A DNA stretch of 64,000 nt from Lactococcus taiwanensis. Its GTDB lineage: Bacteria > Bacillota > Bacilli > Lactobacillales > Streptococcaceae. How positions within the stretch are numbered: the stretch's first letter is position 1; each line of letters starts with the position of its first letter. Shown in pieces: positions 51,733 to 60,328 of this stretch. The stretch lies in the NCBI RefSeq assembly GCF_014905395.1, contig NZ_BNDT01000002.1, positions 62,001 through 126,000 of the forward strand, written 5' to 3'. Position numbers and translations under genes: made by a program. The notes below the pieces were generated by a model. It saw nothing but the letters and a program-made list of their open reading frames with translations, was not told the origin of the DNA and did no database searches.

Positions 51733-52899
51733 ATGAAAATTTCAGTTTTTGGTTTAGGGTATGTGGGATTATCCAATGCACTTTTACTCGGACAACATGA
51801 AGAAGTGGTTGCATACGACATTGTGGAAAGTAAAATTGATACACTCAAAAAGAAAAAATCAACTTTAGATGATAAAGAAATTATTGAGTTCCTCCAATCG
51901 GATAGTGTTAATGTCAAATTCACAAGCAATTTCAGTGAAGCGGTTAATCATGGTGAATATTTAATTATCGCGACTCCCACTGACTATAATGAGGACACGC
52001 AACATTTTGATACATCCACAATCGAAAATGTAATTGAAAAAGCTCTGGCAATTCGTCCTGATGCTACATTTATTATAAAATCAACAATTCCTGTTAATTA
52101 CGTGAGAAGACTCAAGGAAAAATATCAAACAGAAAATATTATTTTTTCTCCAGAATTCTTAAGAGAAGGAAAAGCACTGTATGATAATCTCTACCCTAGC
52201 CGAATCGTAATAGGAGAGGTGAGTGAACGTGCTCAGATACTCGCGGAGATGTTTAAACGTGGATCTCATAAAAAAGAGGTGCCTACTCTTTTAATGAATG
52301 AAACAGAAGCTGAAGCTGTAAAACTCTTCTCAAATACATATTTGGCATTACGCGTTGCGTATTTTAATGAATTAGATACTTATGCCGAAACAAACAACTT
52401 GGATACGAAGAAAATAATAGAGGGAATGGGTTTTGACCCACGTATTGGTAATTACTATAATAATCCATCATTTGGGTATGGGGGATATTGTTTACCTAAA
52501 GATACAAAACAAGTTAAAGCAGAGTTCTATGGAGTTCCTCAGGAAATGATGACAGCCATTGTAGGGTCTAACACTACTCGCAAAGAATACATTGCTGAAC
52601 AGATTTTATCCAGAAAACCAGATAGTGTCGGGATTTATCGCCTGACTATGAAGGCAGGTTCTGATAATTTTAGATATTCTGCCATTCACGATATTATTCG
52701 ATATTTGGAAAAATCTGGTGTAGAAGTTATTATTTATGAACCAAGACTAAAAGAAAAAGTTTATCATAATATTATGGTTGAAGAAAACTTTGATGCATTT
52801 AATGAAAAAGTAGATATTATTGTTGCGAATCGTATGGATGAAGTCCTAGAAGCTGTTCGTGAGAAGGTATACACAAGGGATTTATATGAAAGAGATTGA
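51733..52899 (+). CDS. ugd: UDP-glucose 6-dehydrogenase
   Basis: A 388-residue NAD-dependent enzyme that oxidises UDP-glucose to UDP-glucuronate. GLGYVGL binds NAD, FSPEFLREG and the active-site C253 in GGYCLPKD are intact, and YEPRL lies in the C-terminal NAD/UDP domain. It implies a uronic acid, or something made from it, in this polysaccharide. The final 14 nt overlap the next gene. Confidence 0.94.
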   Translation: MKISVFGLGYVGLSNALLLGQHEEVVAYDIVESKIDTLKKKKSTLDDKEIIEFLQSDSVNVKFTSNFSEAVNHGEYLIIATPTDYNEDTQHFDTSTIENVIEKALAIRPDATFIIKSTIPVNYVRRLKEKYQTENIIFSPEFLREGKALYDNLYPSRIVIGEVSERAQILAEMFKRGSHKKEVPTLLMNETEAEAVKLFSNTYLALRVAYFNELDTYAETNNLDTKKIIEGMGFDPRIGNYYNNPSFGYGGYCLPKDTKQVKAEFYGVPQEMMTAIVGSNTTRKEYIAEQILSRKPDSVGIYRLTMKAGSDNFRYSAIHDIIRYLEKSGVEVIIYEPRLKEKVYHNIMVEENFDAFNEKVDIIVANRMDEVLEAVREKVYTRDLYERD

Positions 52900-53683
52900 T
52901 GTTAAGCACACCTTCGTTATCTGTGCATATGAAAAGTCAATACATTTGGAGAATTGTATATTATCTCTTTTAGCACAACAAAGTTTTAAAAATGGTAAGT
53001 CTAAAATAATACTTTATACTTCAACACCTAATGATTACATAACTTCATTATGTCACACTTACAATATTGAATGCTTTATTGGTGTAGGAGGGGGGATAGG
53101 CGCAGATTGGAATGGGGCGTTGTCCTTTGTTGATACTAAATATGCAACTATTGCCCATCAAGATGATATATACGAACCTGAGTATGGCGAAAATATTATA
53201 GAATCTTTTGAAACGAACGCACAGTTAAATATTGTATTTACGGATTACTATGAAATTGACGGTGAAGGAAGTTATCGTTCTCGAAATTTAAACCTTAAGA
53301 TTAAAACGGCTGCGCTTAAAGTTATGTCTGCATTTAATAATAAAAAGTATCAGAGGAGAGTCTATTCCTTTGGTAATTTTATTTGTTGCCCAGCAGTTTC
53401 ATATAACTTGAGTCGATTAAGAGGTTTTAAATTTAATGAGTGTATGAAAATGGCCTTAGATTGGGATGCATGGGAGCGTATTATGAAGATGCCTGGAGAT
53501 ATAAAATTTTTATCAGGTCACCTTATGGCTCACAGAATTCATGAAGAGTCAGAAACAACAAATAATACTGTGGATAAAAATAGAGAAAAAGAAGAGTATG
53601 AAATGTTTAGGAGATATTGGGGCAAAACAATATCTCGACTTCTAATGAAATTTTATGTGAAAAACCAGCAAGGAAACATTTAA
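52886..53683 (+). CDS. GT2-like glycosyltransferase
   Basis: A 265-residue GT-A type protein: TFVICAYEKSIHLENCILSLL at the start, GGIGADWNGALSF, HQDDIYEPEYGE (acidic donor/metal site) and a C-terminal WDAWERIMKMPG. Distant from standard GT2 enzymes; the sugar is unknown. The ATG at 52886 has AAGGGA upstream and overlaps ugd; an earlier in-frame start at 52859 would lie deeper in ugd. Confidence 0.78.
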   Translation: MKEIDVKHTFVICAYEKSIHLENCILSLLAQQSFKNGKSKIILYTSTPNDYITSLCHTYNIECFIGVGGGIGADWNGALSFVDTKYATIAHQDDIYEPEYGENIIESFETNAQLNIVFTDYYEIDGEGSYRSRNLNLKIKTAALKVMSAFNNKKYQRRVYSFGNFICCPAVSYNLSRLRGFKFNECMKMALDWDAWERIMKMPGDIKFLSGHLMAHRIHEESETTNNTVDKNREKEEYEMFRRYWGKTISRLLMKFYVKNQQGNI

Positions 53684-53716
53684 ATTGAAAAAATATGAGG
53701 AGTTTACGTAAAACGT

Positions 53717-54850
53717 ATGAAAAAAATAACATTTGCAGTGGGAGACCTTCAAATGGGGGGATCTATGCGAGTTCAAAGTGTAATTGCAAATAATTTAGAT
53801 AAAAGTAAATTTGATATCTCAATTTTTTCTATGAGAAAAGTAGAAAGTTATTTTCCTTTAGATGCTCCAGTATCCTATGCTAAACATGCTATAACCAAAA
53901 TGCAATTTAGAAAGATACTTGTTAGTACGGGTTTTTATAAGTATATACTAAGACGTCCAGTTGATATGACCGTGATACCAAATAAAGAAATGGTCGATGA
54001 TTTAGTAATCTTTGTAGAAGAAAATAAAATTGAAACACTGATACTGGTTGAACAGTGGGCGGTTGTTGCTAAAGACTTAAAAGACAGGCTACCGAATGTA
54101 ACTTTAATTTCATGGCTTCACTTGAATACAAAGATATATGAAACTTTCTTATATGGAAAAAGCTATGAGAAGTTATTATCTGGTTATAATAATAGTGACG
54201 TCATTTGTGTTTTAACTAAGGAAGATAAGGACCACTTAAATTCATTAGGTTATAGAAATGTACGAGTTATGCATAATCCAGTGACGATAGATTCTGATAA
54301 TAGCCAATCTGAATTAGAGAGTAAAGTAATTAGCTTTGTTGGAAGAATTGATTATAACCATAAGGGACTTGATTATTTGCTTGAAATAGCCAAACAGCTA
54401 GATAACGATTGGAAAATAGATGTAGCTGGGAGTGGAATGTGGCTTGAAGAGCAGAGGTTTAAACGAGATATCAGAAGAAATGGCTTGGAACATAAGCTAG
54501 TTTGGAGAGGGGCAAAAAGTGGAGCACAATTGCAAGAACATTTCAAAAATAGTTCTCTCTTCATAAGTACAAGTCGATTTGAAGGCTTTCCCCTCGTATT
54601 TGCTGAAGCCATGAGCTTTGGTCTTCCAGTACTGTCGATGTCCAATTCTGGTTCTCGCGAAGTACTGGATGAGGGGCGATATGGCGTACTGGTAGAAAAC
54701 GGGAATATTGAAAAATTTATGAATGAACTCAAAAATCTTCAAAATTCAAAAGAACTTCGAGAAAAGTATGCCCACCTCTCACTTCAACGCTCGGAAATGT
54801 TAGAAATTGACAAAATTATCAACAATTGGGAACAGCTACTGCTCAAGTAA
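53717..54850 (+). CDS. GT4 glycosyltransferase, first of a paralogous pair
   Basis: A 377-residue GT-B enzyme. The N-terminus has a GDLQMGGSMRV acceptor loop; the C-terminal Rossmann half has FVGRIDYNHKGLDYLLE and the donor-binding GFPLVFAEAMSFGLPVLS with E-x7-E spacing. It is clearly paralogous to the gene at 55917 (same motifs, same length); a Stealth gene lies between them. ATGAGGAG lies upstream of the ATG, though 17 nt away. Confidence 0.85.
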   Translation: MKKITFAVGDLQMGGSMRVQSVIANNLDKSKFDISIFSMRKVESYFPLDAPVSYAKHAITKMQFRKILVSTGFYKYILRRPVDMTVIPNKEMVDDLVIFVEENKIETLILVEQWAVVAKDLKDRLPNVTLISWLHLNTKIYETFLYGKSYEKLLSGYNNSDVICVLTKEDKDHLNSLGYRNVRVMHNPVTIDSDNSQSELESKVISFVGRIDYNHKGLDYLLEIAKQLDNDWKIDVAGSGMWLEEQRFKRDIRRNGLEHKLVWRGAKSGAQLQEHFKNSSLFISTSRFEGFPLVFAEAMSFGLPVLSMSNSGSREVLDEGRYGVLVENGNIEKFMNELKNLQNSKELREKYAHLSLQRSEMLEIDKIINNWEQLLLK

Positions 54851-54897
54851 AAGCATTCTATGGTAAAAGTTCAATACGTTAAGATAAAGGAAGAAGA

Positions 54898-55893
54898 ATG
54901 ACGGAAAAGATAGATTTCGTAGTAACTTATTTGGATAGTACAGACGAAGATTGGATAAAACAAAAAGCTCAATACAGTGGTGAAAGTATTGAAAAAGCAT
55001 TAAACTCGGAAGCACGCTTTAGAAATATGGACAATTTTCAATACTGGTTTCGTGCAGTTGAGAAATATGCTCCTTGGGTAAATAAGATCCATTTAGTGAC
55101 ATGGGGACATGTACCTGATTGGCTGGATACGAATCATCCTAAACTTAATGTTGTACGTCATGACGAGTTTATTCCGAATGAGCTTCTCCCGACATTCAAC
55201 TCTAGGACTATTGAACTAAATTTTGATAAAATTGATTCCCTTTCTGAGTTTTTTGTAAATTTTAATGATGATATGTTTTTAAATGCAGAGGTAAAAAGTG
55301 AAGATTTCATCAAGAATGGGCTTCCTGTTTTGCAATATTTAACTATGCCAATACCAGCGGACAGTAAATATAATATTGTGCAATTTAATAACAATTATAG
55401 TGTTAATAAAGCGATACGAGATAAAAAATTTATTACTAGAAAAAAATTATCGTTAAAAAATGGATTTTTTGCATTCTTGATAAATCTTTGGCTGTTGCCA
55501 GTACAACTTTATACCAAGCGCTATGTTGGCTTTTTCCAAGATCATTTAGCGCAACCTATGCTAAAAAGTAGTTTCAAGGAATTACGCAAAGTAGTTTCCG
55601 ACGAGTTTGATAATGCTTCTAGAAGTAAATTTAGAAGTCCAAATACGATTAATATTTGGACAGTACTTGACTACCAACGAGCAGAAGATAAATTTTATCC
55701 ACACAATTCATTTAAATTTGGGAAAGTGGTCCCTTTAGAGAATAATAAAAAATATGAAGAAATTTTGAACTCCAAATATAAACTTATATGCTTTAATGAT
55801 GGCTCGGCGGAGATAAACTTTACTAATGAAAGAGATCATCTCTTGGAAGCATTAGATAAAAAATTTCCTGAAAAAAGTAGTTTCGAACTATAA
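54898..55893 (+). CDS. Stealth family sugar-phosphate transferase
   Basis: A 331-residue protein with the four conserved Stealth regions: CR1 IDFVVTYLDSTDEDW, CR2 from RFRNMDNFQYWFRAVEKYAPW to NFNDDMFL, CR3 around HLAQPMLKSSFKELR, and a short CR4 near LICFNDGS. Stealth enzymes transfer hexose-1-phosphate from a nucleotide sugar, giving phosphodiester-linked polymers. This points to a phosphate-linked repeating unit, as in the lactococcal pellicle. Note that a hydrophobic stretch (KNGFFAFLINLWLLPVQLY) sits between CR2 and CR3. Confidence 0.9.
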   Translation: MTEKIDFVVTYLDSTDEDWIKQKAQYSGESIEKALNSEARFRNMDNFQYWFRAVEKYAPWVNKIHLVTWGHVPDWLDTNHPKLNVVRHDEFIPNELLPTFNSRTIELNFDKIDSLSEFFVNFNDDMFLNAEVKSEDFIKNGLPVLQYLTMPIPADSKYNIVQFNNNYSVNKAIRDKKFITRKKLSLKNGFFAFLINLWLLPVQLYTKRYVGFFQDHLAQPMLKSSFKELRKVVSDEFDNASRSKFRSPNTINIWTVLDYQRAEDKFYPHNSFKFGKVVPLENNKKYEEILNSKYKLICFNDGSAEINFTNERDHLLEALDKKFPEKSSFEL

Positions 55894-55916
55894 TAGTGTA
55901 AAGAAAAATGTGAAGA

Positions 55917-57029
55917 ATGAAAAAAGTATTGTTTGTTGTAAATAACTTAGGAATGGGCGGCATACAAAGGGTTGTTACAGTAGTCTCTGAATCTTTAGTT
56001 AATGATTATAATGTAAAGATATATTCCCATGATAAAGTGGATCCCTTCTATAAAGTTGAAGAAGAGGTTGTTTTTGGGGAGAAAAATATCTTCGAAAAAC
56101 GCCTGAATCCCATATATCTGGGGATAAATGTCCTATATAGGTTAGTTTTTAAAAAGAAGAAGACATTGATAAATACCCATGTCAATTCTTTGTGCCGATA
56201 TCTAGAAAAAAATCCAGTAGATACAGTTATTATTAGTGGCCCTTCAGTTGTTAAGGCTTCGGTAATAAAAAAACGGTTTCCTAATATTAATGTAATTTTA
56301 TGGATGCATAATAATCATAAAGTTTATTTTGAAGGTTATTTTTCTAAAGTTAAGGATAGTTTGATTGAATCAATGCAGGGTGCAGATACTGTAGTAGCCT
56401 TAACAGAAGAAGACAAAAGAGGTTATGGGGTTATCTCTGAGAATGTCGTGAAAATCAATAATCCTATCACTTTAGATAATTTAGGATTAGTTTCAGATTT
56501 AAATGAAAAAATTATAAGTATCACATGCAGGTATGATATCCAACATAAGGGATTAGATTACCTTGTTAAAATTGCAAAAAAATTACCTGAAGACTGGAAA
56601 ATTGCAATAGCTGGCTCGGGGAATACTCAAGAAATTGATGCATTGAGAAAACTCATCGCTGATGAAAAGGCAGAAGATAAGATACTACTCAGAGGGGCAC
56701 TAGAAGGTGAACAACTTTTGAGACATTATAAAGACTCCTCGATATACATCATGACTTCGCGATGGGAGGGTATGCCCCTAGTATTAGCTGAGGCAATGAG
56801 TTTCGGTCTTCCCATTGTCGCTTTCGAGCAAAGTGGAAGTTCTGAAGTTTTAGATGATGGAAAGTACGGGATACTAGTAGAAAATGGGAACGTAGAGGCC
56901 ATGATAACTGAGTTATTGAAGTTGGCTGAAAATCCAGAGTTGAGAAAAATTTATCAAAGAAAATCCTTAGAGCGCGTCCAAAATTTCAAAGTAGAAATTT
57001 TACAAAAACAATGGCAAAACATTATTTAG
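55917..57029 (+). CDS. GT4 glycosyltransferase, second of a paralogous pair
   Basis: A 370-residue GT-B enzyme paralogous to 53717-54850: NNLGMGGIQRV at the start, then YDIQHKGLDYLVK and GMPLVLAEAMSFGLPIVAF. In the phosphate-binding turn before YDIQHKG it has TCR where the sister protein has VGR, so donor preference may differ. An ATG immediately follows GTGAAGA. Likely adds one sugar of the repeat unit. Confidence 0.85.
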   Translation: MKKVLFVVNNLGMGGIQRVVTVVSESLVNDYNVKIYSHDKVDPFYKVEEEVVFGEKNIFEKRLNPIYLGINVLYRLVFKKKKTLINTHVNSLCRYLEKNPVDTVIISGPSVVKASVIKKRFPNINVILWMHNNHKVYFEGYFSKVKDSLIESMQGADTVVALTEEDKRGYGVISENVVKINNPITLDNLGLVSDLNEKIISITCRYDIQHKGLDYLVKIAKKLPEDWKIAIAGSGNTQEIDALRKLIADEKAEDKILLRGALEGEQLLRHYKDSSIYIMTSRWEGMPLVLAEAMSFGLPIVAFEQSGSSEVLDDGKYGILVENGNVEAMITELLKLAENPELRKIYQRKSLERVQNFKVEILQKQWQNII

Positions 57030-57060
57030 TTTTGTTAAGGAATGAGAAAGATATCATAAT

Positions 57061-58482
57061 ATGAAAAACTTGAAGACAGGAATGTTCTTTACCACAATAG
57101 GTGTTTACAGTAATTTTCTTTTGCAGCTAATAATCAATGCGGTATTAAGTCGACTACTTACACCTGCAGAATATGGTATAGTAGCAATAATACAAGTGTT
57201 TATTGTCTTCTTTAGTATGATGATAGAAGCAGGTATGGGGCCCGCAATAATCCAAAACAAGCGATTGTCGGAAGAAGATATTAAAATTCTTTTTAATTAT
57301 TCAATAATTTTTGCTCTAGCTGTAGCTGTTATTTTCGGATTGTTTGGTCATGTTTTAGCTTTAGTGTATAATAATGATATATATAAAACACTGACATGGG
57401 TTCAAGCTATTTCTGTTTTATTTAATGGGATGAATATTGTTCCATCAGCGTTGTTAAATAAATCTAAAAGATTTAAACAAGTTAATTTTAGCTTGGTTAT
57501 CGGAAATATTATGGCCGGAATCGTTGGTGTCGGGCTAGCTTTTCTTCATTTTGGAGTTTATGCACTTATCATAAGTGCGATAATATCATCTATCGTTAAT
57601 TTTTCCTTCAACGCTTACTTTACAAAAGTAAGATTCAGCAAAAAATTTGATTTAACCCCTCTCAAAGAAATTTGGGAATTCTCTAAAAATCAATTTGCGT
57701 TTAATTTTATAAACTATTTTTCACGTAATTCAGATAACATCTTAGTTGGAAAATTTATGGGAGAGGTCGCTTTAGCTAATTACAGCAAGGCTTACCAACT
57801 CCTAATGTTACCAAACACACTTTTTCTAGGAATTATTAACCCTGTCCTCCAACCAGTATTATCAGATTACCAAGATAATGTAAGTTACATTCGAGATATA
57901 TACTACAAAATTGTACATATTTTAGCTTTAATAGGGATCCCTTTATCGATCTTCCTCAGTTTATCTTCTAAGCAAATTATTTTCTTTTTATTTGGTAGTC
58001 AATGGGAACAAGCAGTTACACCCTTTGCAATATTGGCCTTGACCGTTTGGGTCCAAATGACTTTATCAAGTAGCGGTGCGATCTTCCAGTCAAGAAACCA
58101 ACCACGACTCTTATTTAATACAGGTGTTATTAGTGCGATTATAATAGTAGGATCGATTATCGTCGGGATATTTGCGGGTACGATAACTTCTGTCGCTATT
58201 TCTCTATCAGTAGGTTTTGTTATAAACTTTTTTATAAATTTTAGACGTGTTGTTAAAATTTCCTTAGAAGGTTCTATGTTAAAATTCTTAGCAGAATTTA
58301 AATCACCATGTTATTTAGGGATACTTACTTTTATTGTTTTAGAGGTAATTAGTATTTTTGAGCCACAAAATATATTTTTTGTATTGGTCATACGGGGCAT
58401 CGGTCTAATAGTGACCATGCTACTTTATATTACTTTAACTAAAGAAAAAAATTTAATCCAAGAGATTTTAAGAAGTAAATAG
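57061..58482 (+). CDS. Polysaccharide flippase (Wzx/MOP superfamily)
   Basis: A 473-residue protein with about 14 membrane helices. The opening TGMFFTTIGVYSNFLLQLIINAVLSRLLTPAEYGI and the central FSKNQFAFNFINYFSRNSDNILVG are typical of lipopolysaccharide-type flippases (WzxC/TuaB group). It should turn the lipid-linked side-chain unit to the outside, in the role of WpsG in the L. lactis pellicle cluster. No good ribosome site; AATGAGAAAG is 12 nt away. Confidence 0.88.
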   Translation: MKNLKTGMFFTTIGVYSNFLLQLIINAVLSRLLTPAEYGIVAIIQVFIVFFSMMIEAGMGPAIIQNKRLSEEDIKILFNYSIIFALAVAVIFGLFGHVLALVYNNDIYKTLTWVQAISVLFNGMNIVPSALLNKSKRFKQVNFSLVIGNIMAGIVGVGLAFLHFGVYALIISAIISSIVNFSFNAYFTKVRFSKKFDLTPLKEIWEFSKNQFAFNFINYFSRNSDNILVGKFMGEVALANYSKAYQLLMLPNTLFLGIINPVLQPVLSDYQDNVSYIRDIYYKIVHILALIGIPLSIFLSLSSKQIIFFLFGSQWEQAVTPFAILALTVWVQMTLSSSGAIFQSRNQPRLLFNTGVISAIIIVGSIIVGIFAGTITSVAISLSVGFVINFFINFRRVVKISLEGSMLKFLAEFKSPCYLGILTFIVLEVISIFEPQNIFFVLVIRGIGLIVTMLLYITLTKEKNLIQEILRSK

Positions 58483-58511
58483 CTTCTTTCAAATTAAAGA
58501 AGGAATAAAGA

Positions 58512-60317
58512 ATGCCAAGTGAACTATTAAAAAAATTAGTAAAAATATTTTTTCTAATCAATATTTTTCTATTTTTCGCACAAGGAAGCCCTCTCACAGT
58601 GAATGCCAAGACTACAGACGGGAAAGTCGAGAAGAAGGTTGAACTTAGAGTTACGGATTTTGGACAGCCAGTTTCTGGAGGAAAGTATAATGCAATAAAT
58701 GTTGATGTTCTTTATCAAAAAATAGTTGAGGGAAGCTTTACTGATAGAGATGTATCCTCTCAAGCTTGGACAAAATTGGGAGATATTTATTCAAAGGACG
58801 ATAAAGCGTTAAAAATATCGGGCACATACACTATTGGGCCTGGGGTTAAAAATACCTCATCAGATGCTCTCTATATATTGAATAAAATAATAAATGACAG
58901 TTATAATGCCGCGATGACACTAAATGGGGCTGGGAATATCATAGCTGGTGGAAAAGATAGTACAGCTATTACTTTTAAAGCCCCCAAAGTAAAAGGTGAA
59001 CCTTTTACAAACAAAGAGGGAAAAGGGGAGGCTAAATTACCTTTAGGTTATACTGCGATATTTGATTCGGATAATCGATTACAGAAAATAGTAGATATCA
59101 CTGAAGCAACAAAAAATATTAGTCTAGATTTATCTAATCCTGATTCAGGTATGACGATTAAAACAGTAGACATGCCTAAATCTAGTTTAAGTGGTACAAA
59201 TCAATATACTATTGAGTCTGGAGAGAGTATTAAGTATGTAGTAAAAATAAAAGCTGCTTATTTAAAAGATGGTGCAAATTTAACAATCGCTCCGCAAGCA
59301 AACTTAACAATTGATGATATTTCAGTGCCCTATACCCAGACAGATTACTATAATCCAATAATTACACCGAGTGTCTACGAACCTAGTATCACAAGCATCT
59401 CGCAAATAAATGATAATTACGATGGTGTAATTACTTTACTTGGTGCTTCATTGGTTAATCTTCCGTTATATAATTATAATATCAAGTTAGATCCTTCTGA
59501 GGAAGACGTAACGATAGAGATTCATGCGCACATCTCACCACAAGTCAACTTAAAACGTCAAATAAATTTTCCACCAAGTACTGATACTATGGAACTGACT
59601 ATTCCTATTAACGCTTATCAGACAGCTAAACAAACTTTTGCTTTTAAATTATCGTTAAGTAATGGAAAAGACAATTTGACTGGCACATCGCCTTCAGTAA
59701 CATCTACTGGGATTAATTTTGTAATGATGGATACTGAAAAAAATAAACTTGCGAGTGGTGCGCAGTATCTTTTAGGTAAAAAAAGGGGGGATAATTATGA
59801 TATATACACTCAAACTGGCAATTGGGTAGAGGTAGCTGATTTATCGTCCGTTTCCTCTATTGAGCCTTTAGTACTTGAAGGTGGGAATATCTATTCGCTA
59901 GGTGTATCGAGTGGGATGTCAATTCCTTTAAATACTAGCCTATTTGATTTTAACGCGAAAAGAGAAACGAAAACTAATCAGTCATTAATTAAGATAGTAG
60001 GCCTAGCTAGCAGCAAAGATTATTTCTTGTATCCTATAAAGGCCGCAGAAGGTTATGATTTAAAGCAGTCAATTATTCCTTTTACTACTTTTAATGAAAT
60101 GAACGGTAAAAATAGCGTAGGGGATGCCCTGACCCAAAATTATAAAGTGAATAGCTTGATAGGAGACTATTCTGCTGGTCAGTCTGAATATAATGTGCTG
60201 TCGGTTACTTCTGATGATAAAGTATCTAACTACTCTTCACTCAGAGTTTTAGGAGGTATAGCTTTAGGAGTTGTTGTAGTAATACTTGTTTTATTACTTA
60301 TTCTGAAATTTACGTAG
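58512..60317 (+). CDS. Secreted membrane-anchored protein with SpaA-like domain
   Basis: A 601-residue protein. An N-terminal signal peptide (hydrophobic 9-23, cleavage after VNA near 31) and one C-terminal membrane helix (about 578-599) place it outside. The region about 400-520 (INFVMMDTEKNKLASGAQYLL, then AAEGYDL) resembles the SpaA/prealbumin-like modules of Gram-positive pilins. There is no LPXTG sorting signal. It is unusual between a flippase and a polymerase-like gene; it could be a polymer-attached adhesin or an assembly factor. The function is not known. GAAGGA lies before the ATG. Confidence 0.6.
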   Translation: MPSELLKKLVKIFFLINIFLFFAQGSPLTVNAKTTDGKVEKKVELRVTDFGQPVSGGKYNAINVDVLYQKIVEGSFTDRDVSSQAWTKLGDIYSKDDKALKISGTYTIGPGVKNTSSDALYILNKIINDSYNAAMTLNGAGNIIAGGKDSTAITFKAPKVKGEPFTNKEGKGEAKLPLGYTAIFDSDNRLQKIVDITEATKNISLDLSNPDSGMTIKTVDMPKSSLSGTNQYTIESGESIKYVVKIKAAYLKDGANLTIAPQANLTIDDISVPYTQTDYYNPIITPSVYEPSITSISQINDNYDGVITLLGASLVNLPLYNYNIKLDPSEEDVTIEIHAHISPQVNLKRQINFPPSTDTMELTIPINAYQTAKQTFAFKLSLSNGKDNLTGTSPSVTSTGINFVMMDTEKNKLASGAQYLLGKKRGDNYDIYTQTGNWVEVADLSSVSSIEPLVLEGGNIYSLGVSSGMSIPLNTSLFDFNAKRETKTNQSLIKIVGLASSKDYFLYPIKAAEGYDLKQSIIPFTTFNEMNGKNSVGDALTQNYKVNSLIGDYSAGQSEYNVLSVTSDDKVSNYSSLRVLGGIALGVVVVILVLLLILKFT

Positions 60318-60328
60318 GAAGTAGATAA

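Noticed and set aside
54373-54732. 119-codon reverse open frame inside a GT4 gene
   Set aside because: Antisense to a conserved donor-binding region; Ser/Leu-rich shadow composition and no ribosome site.
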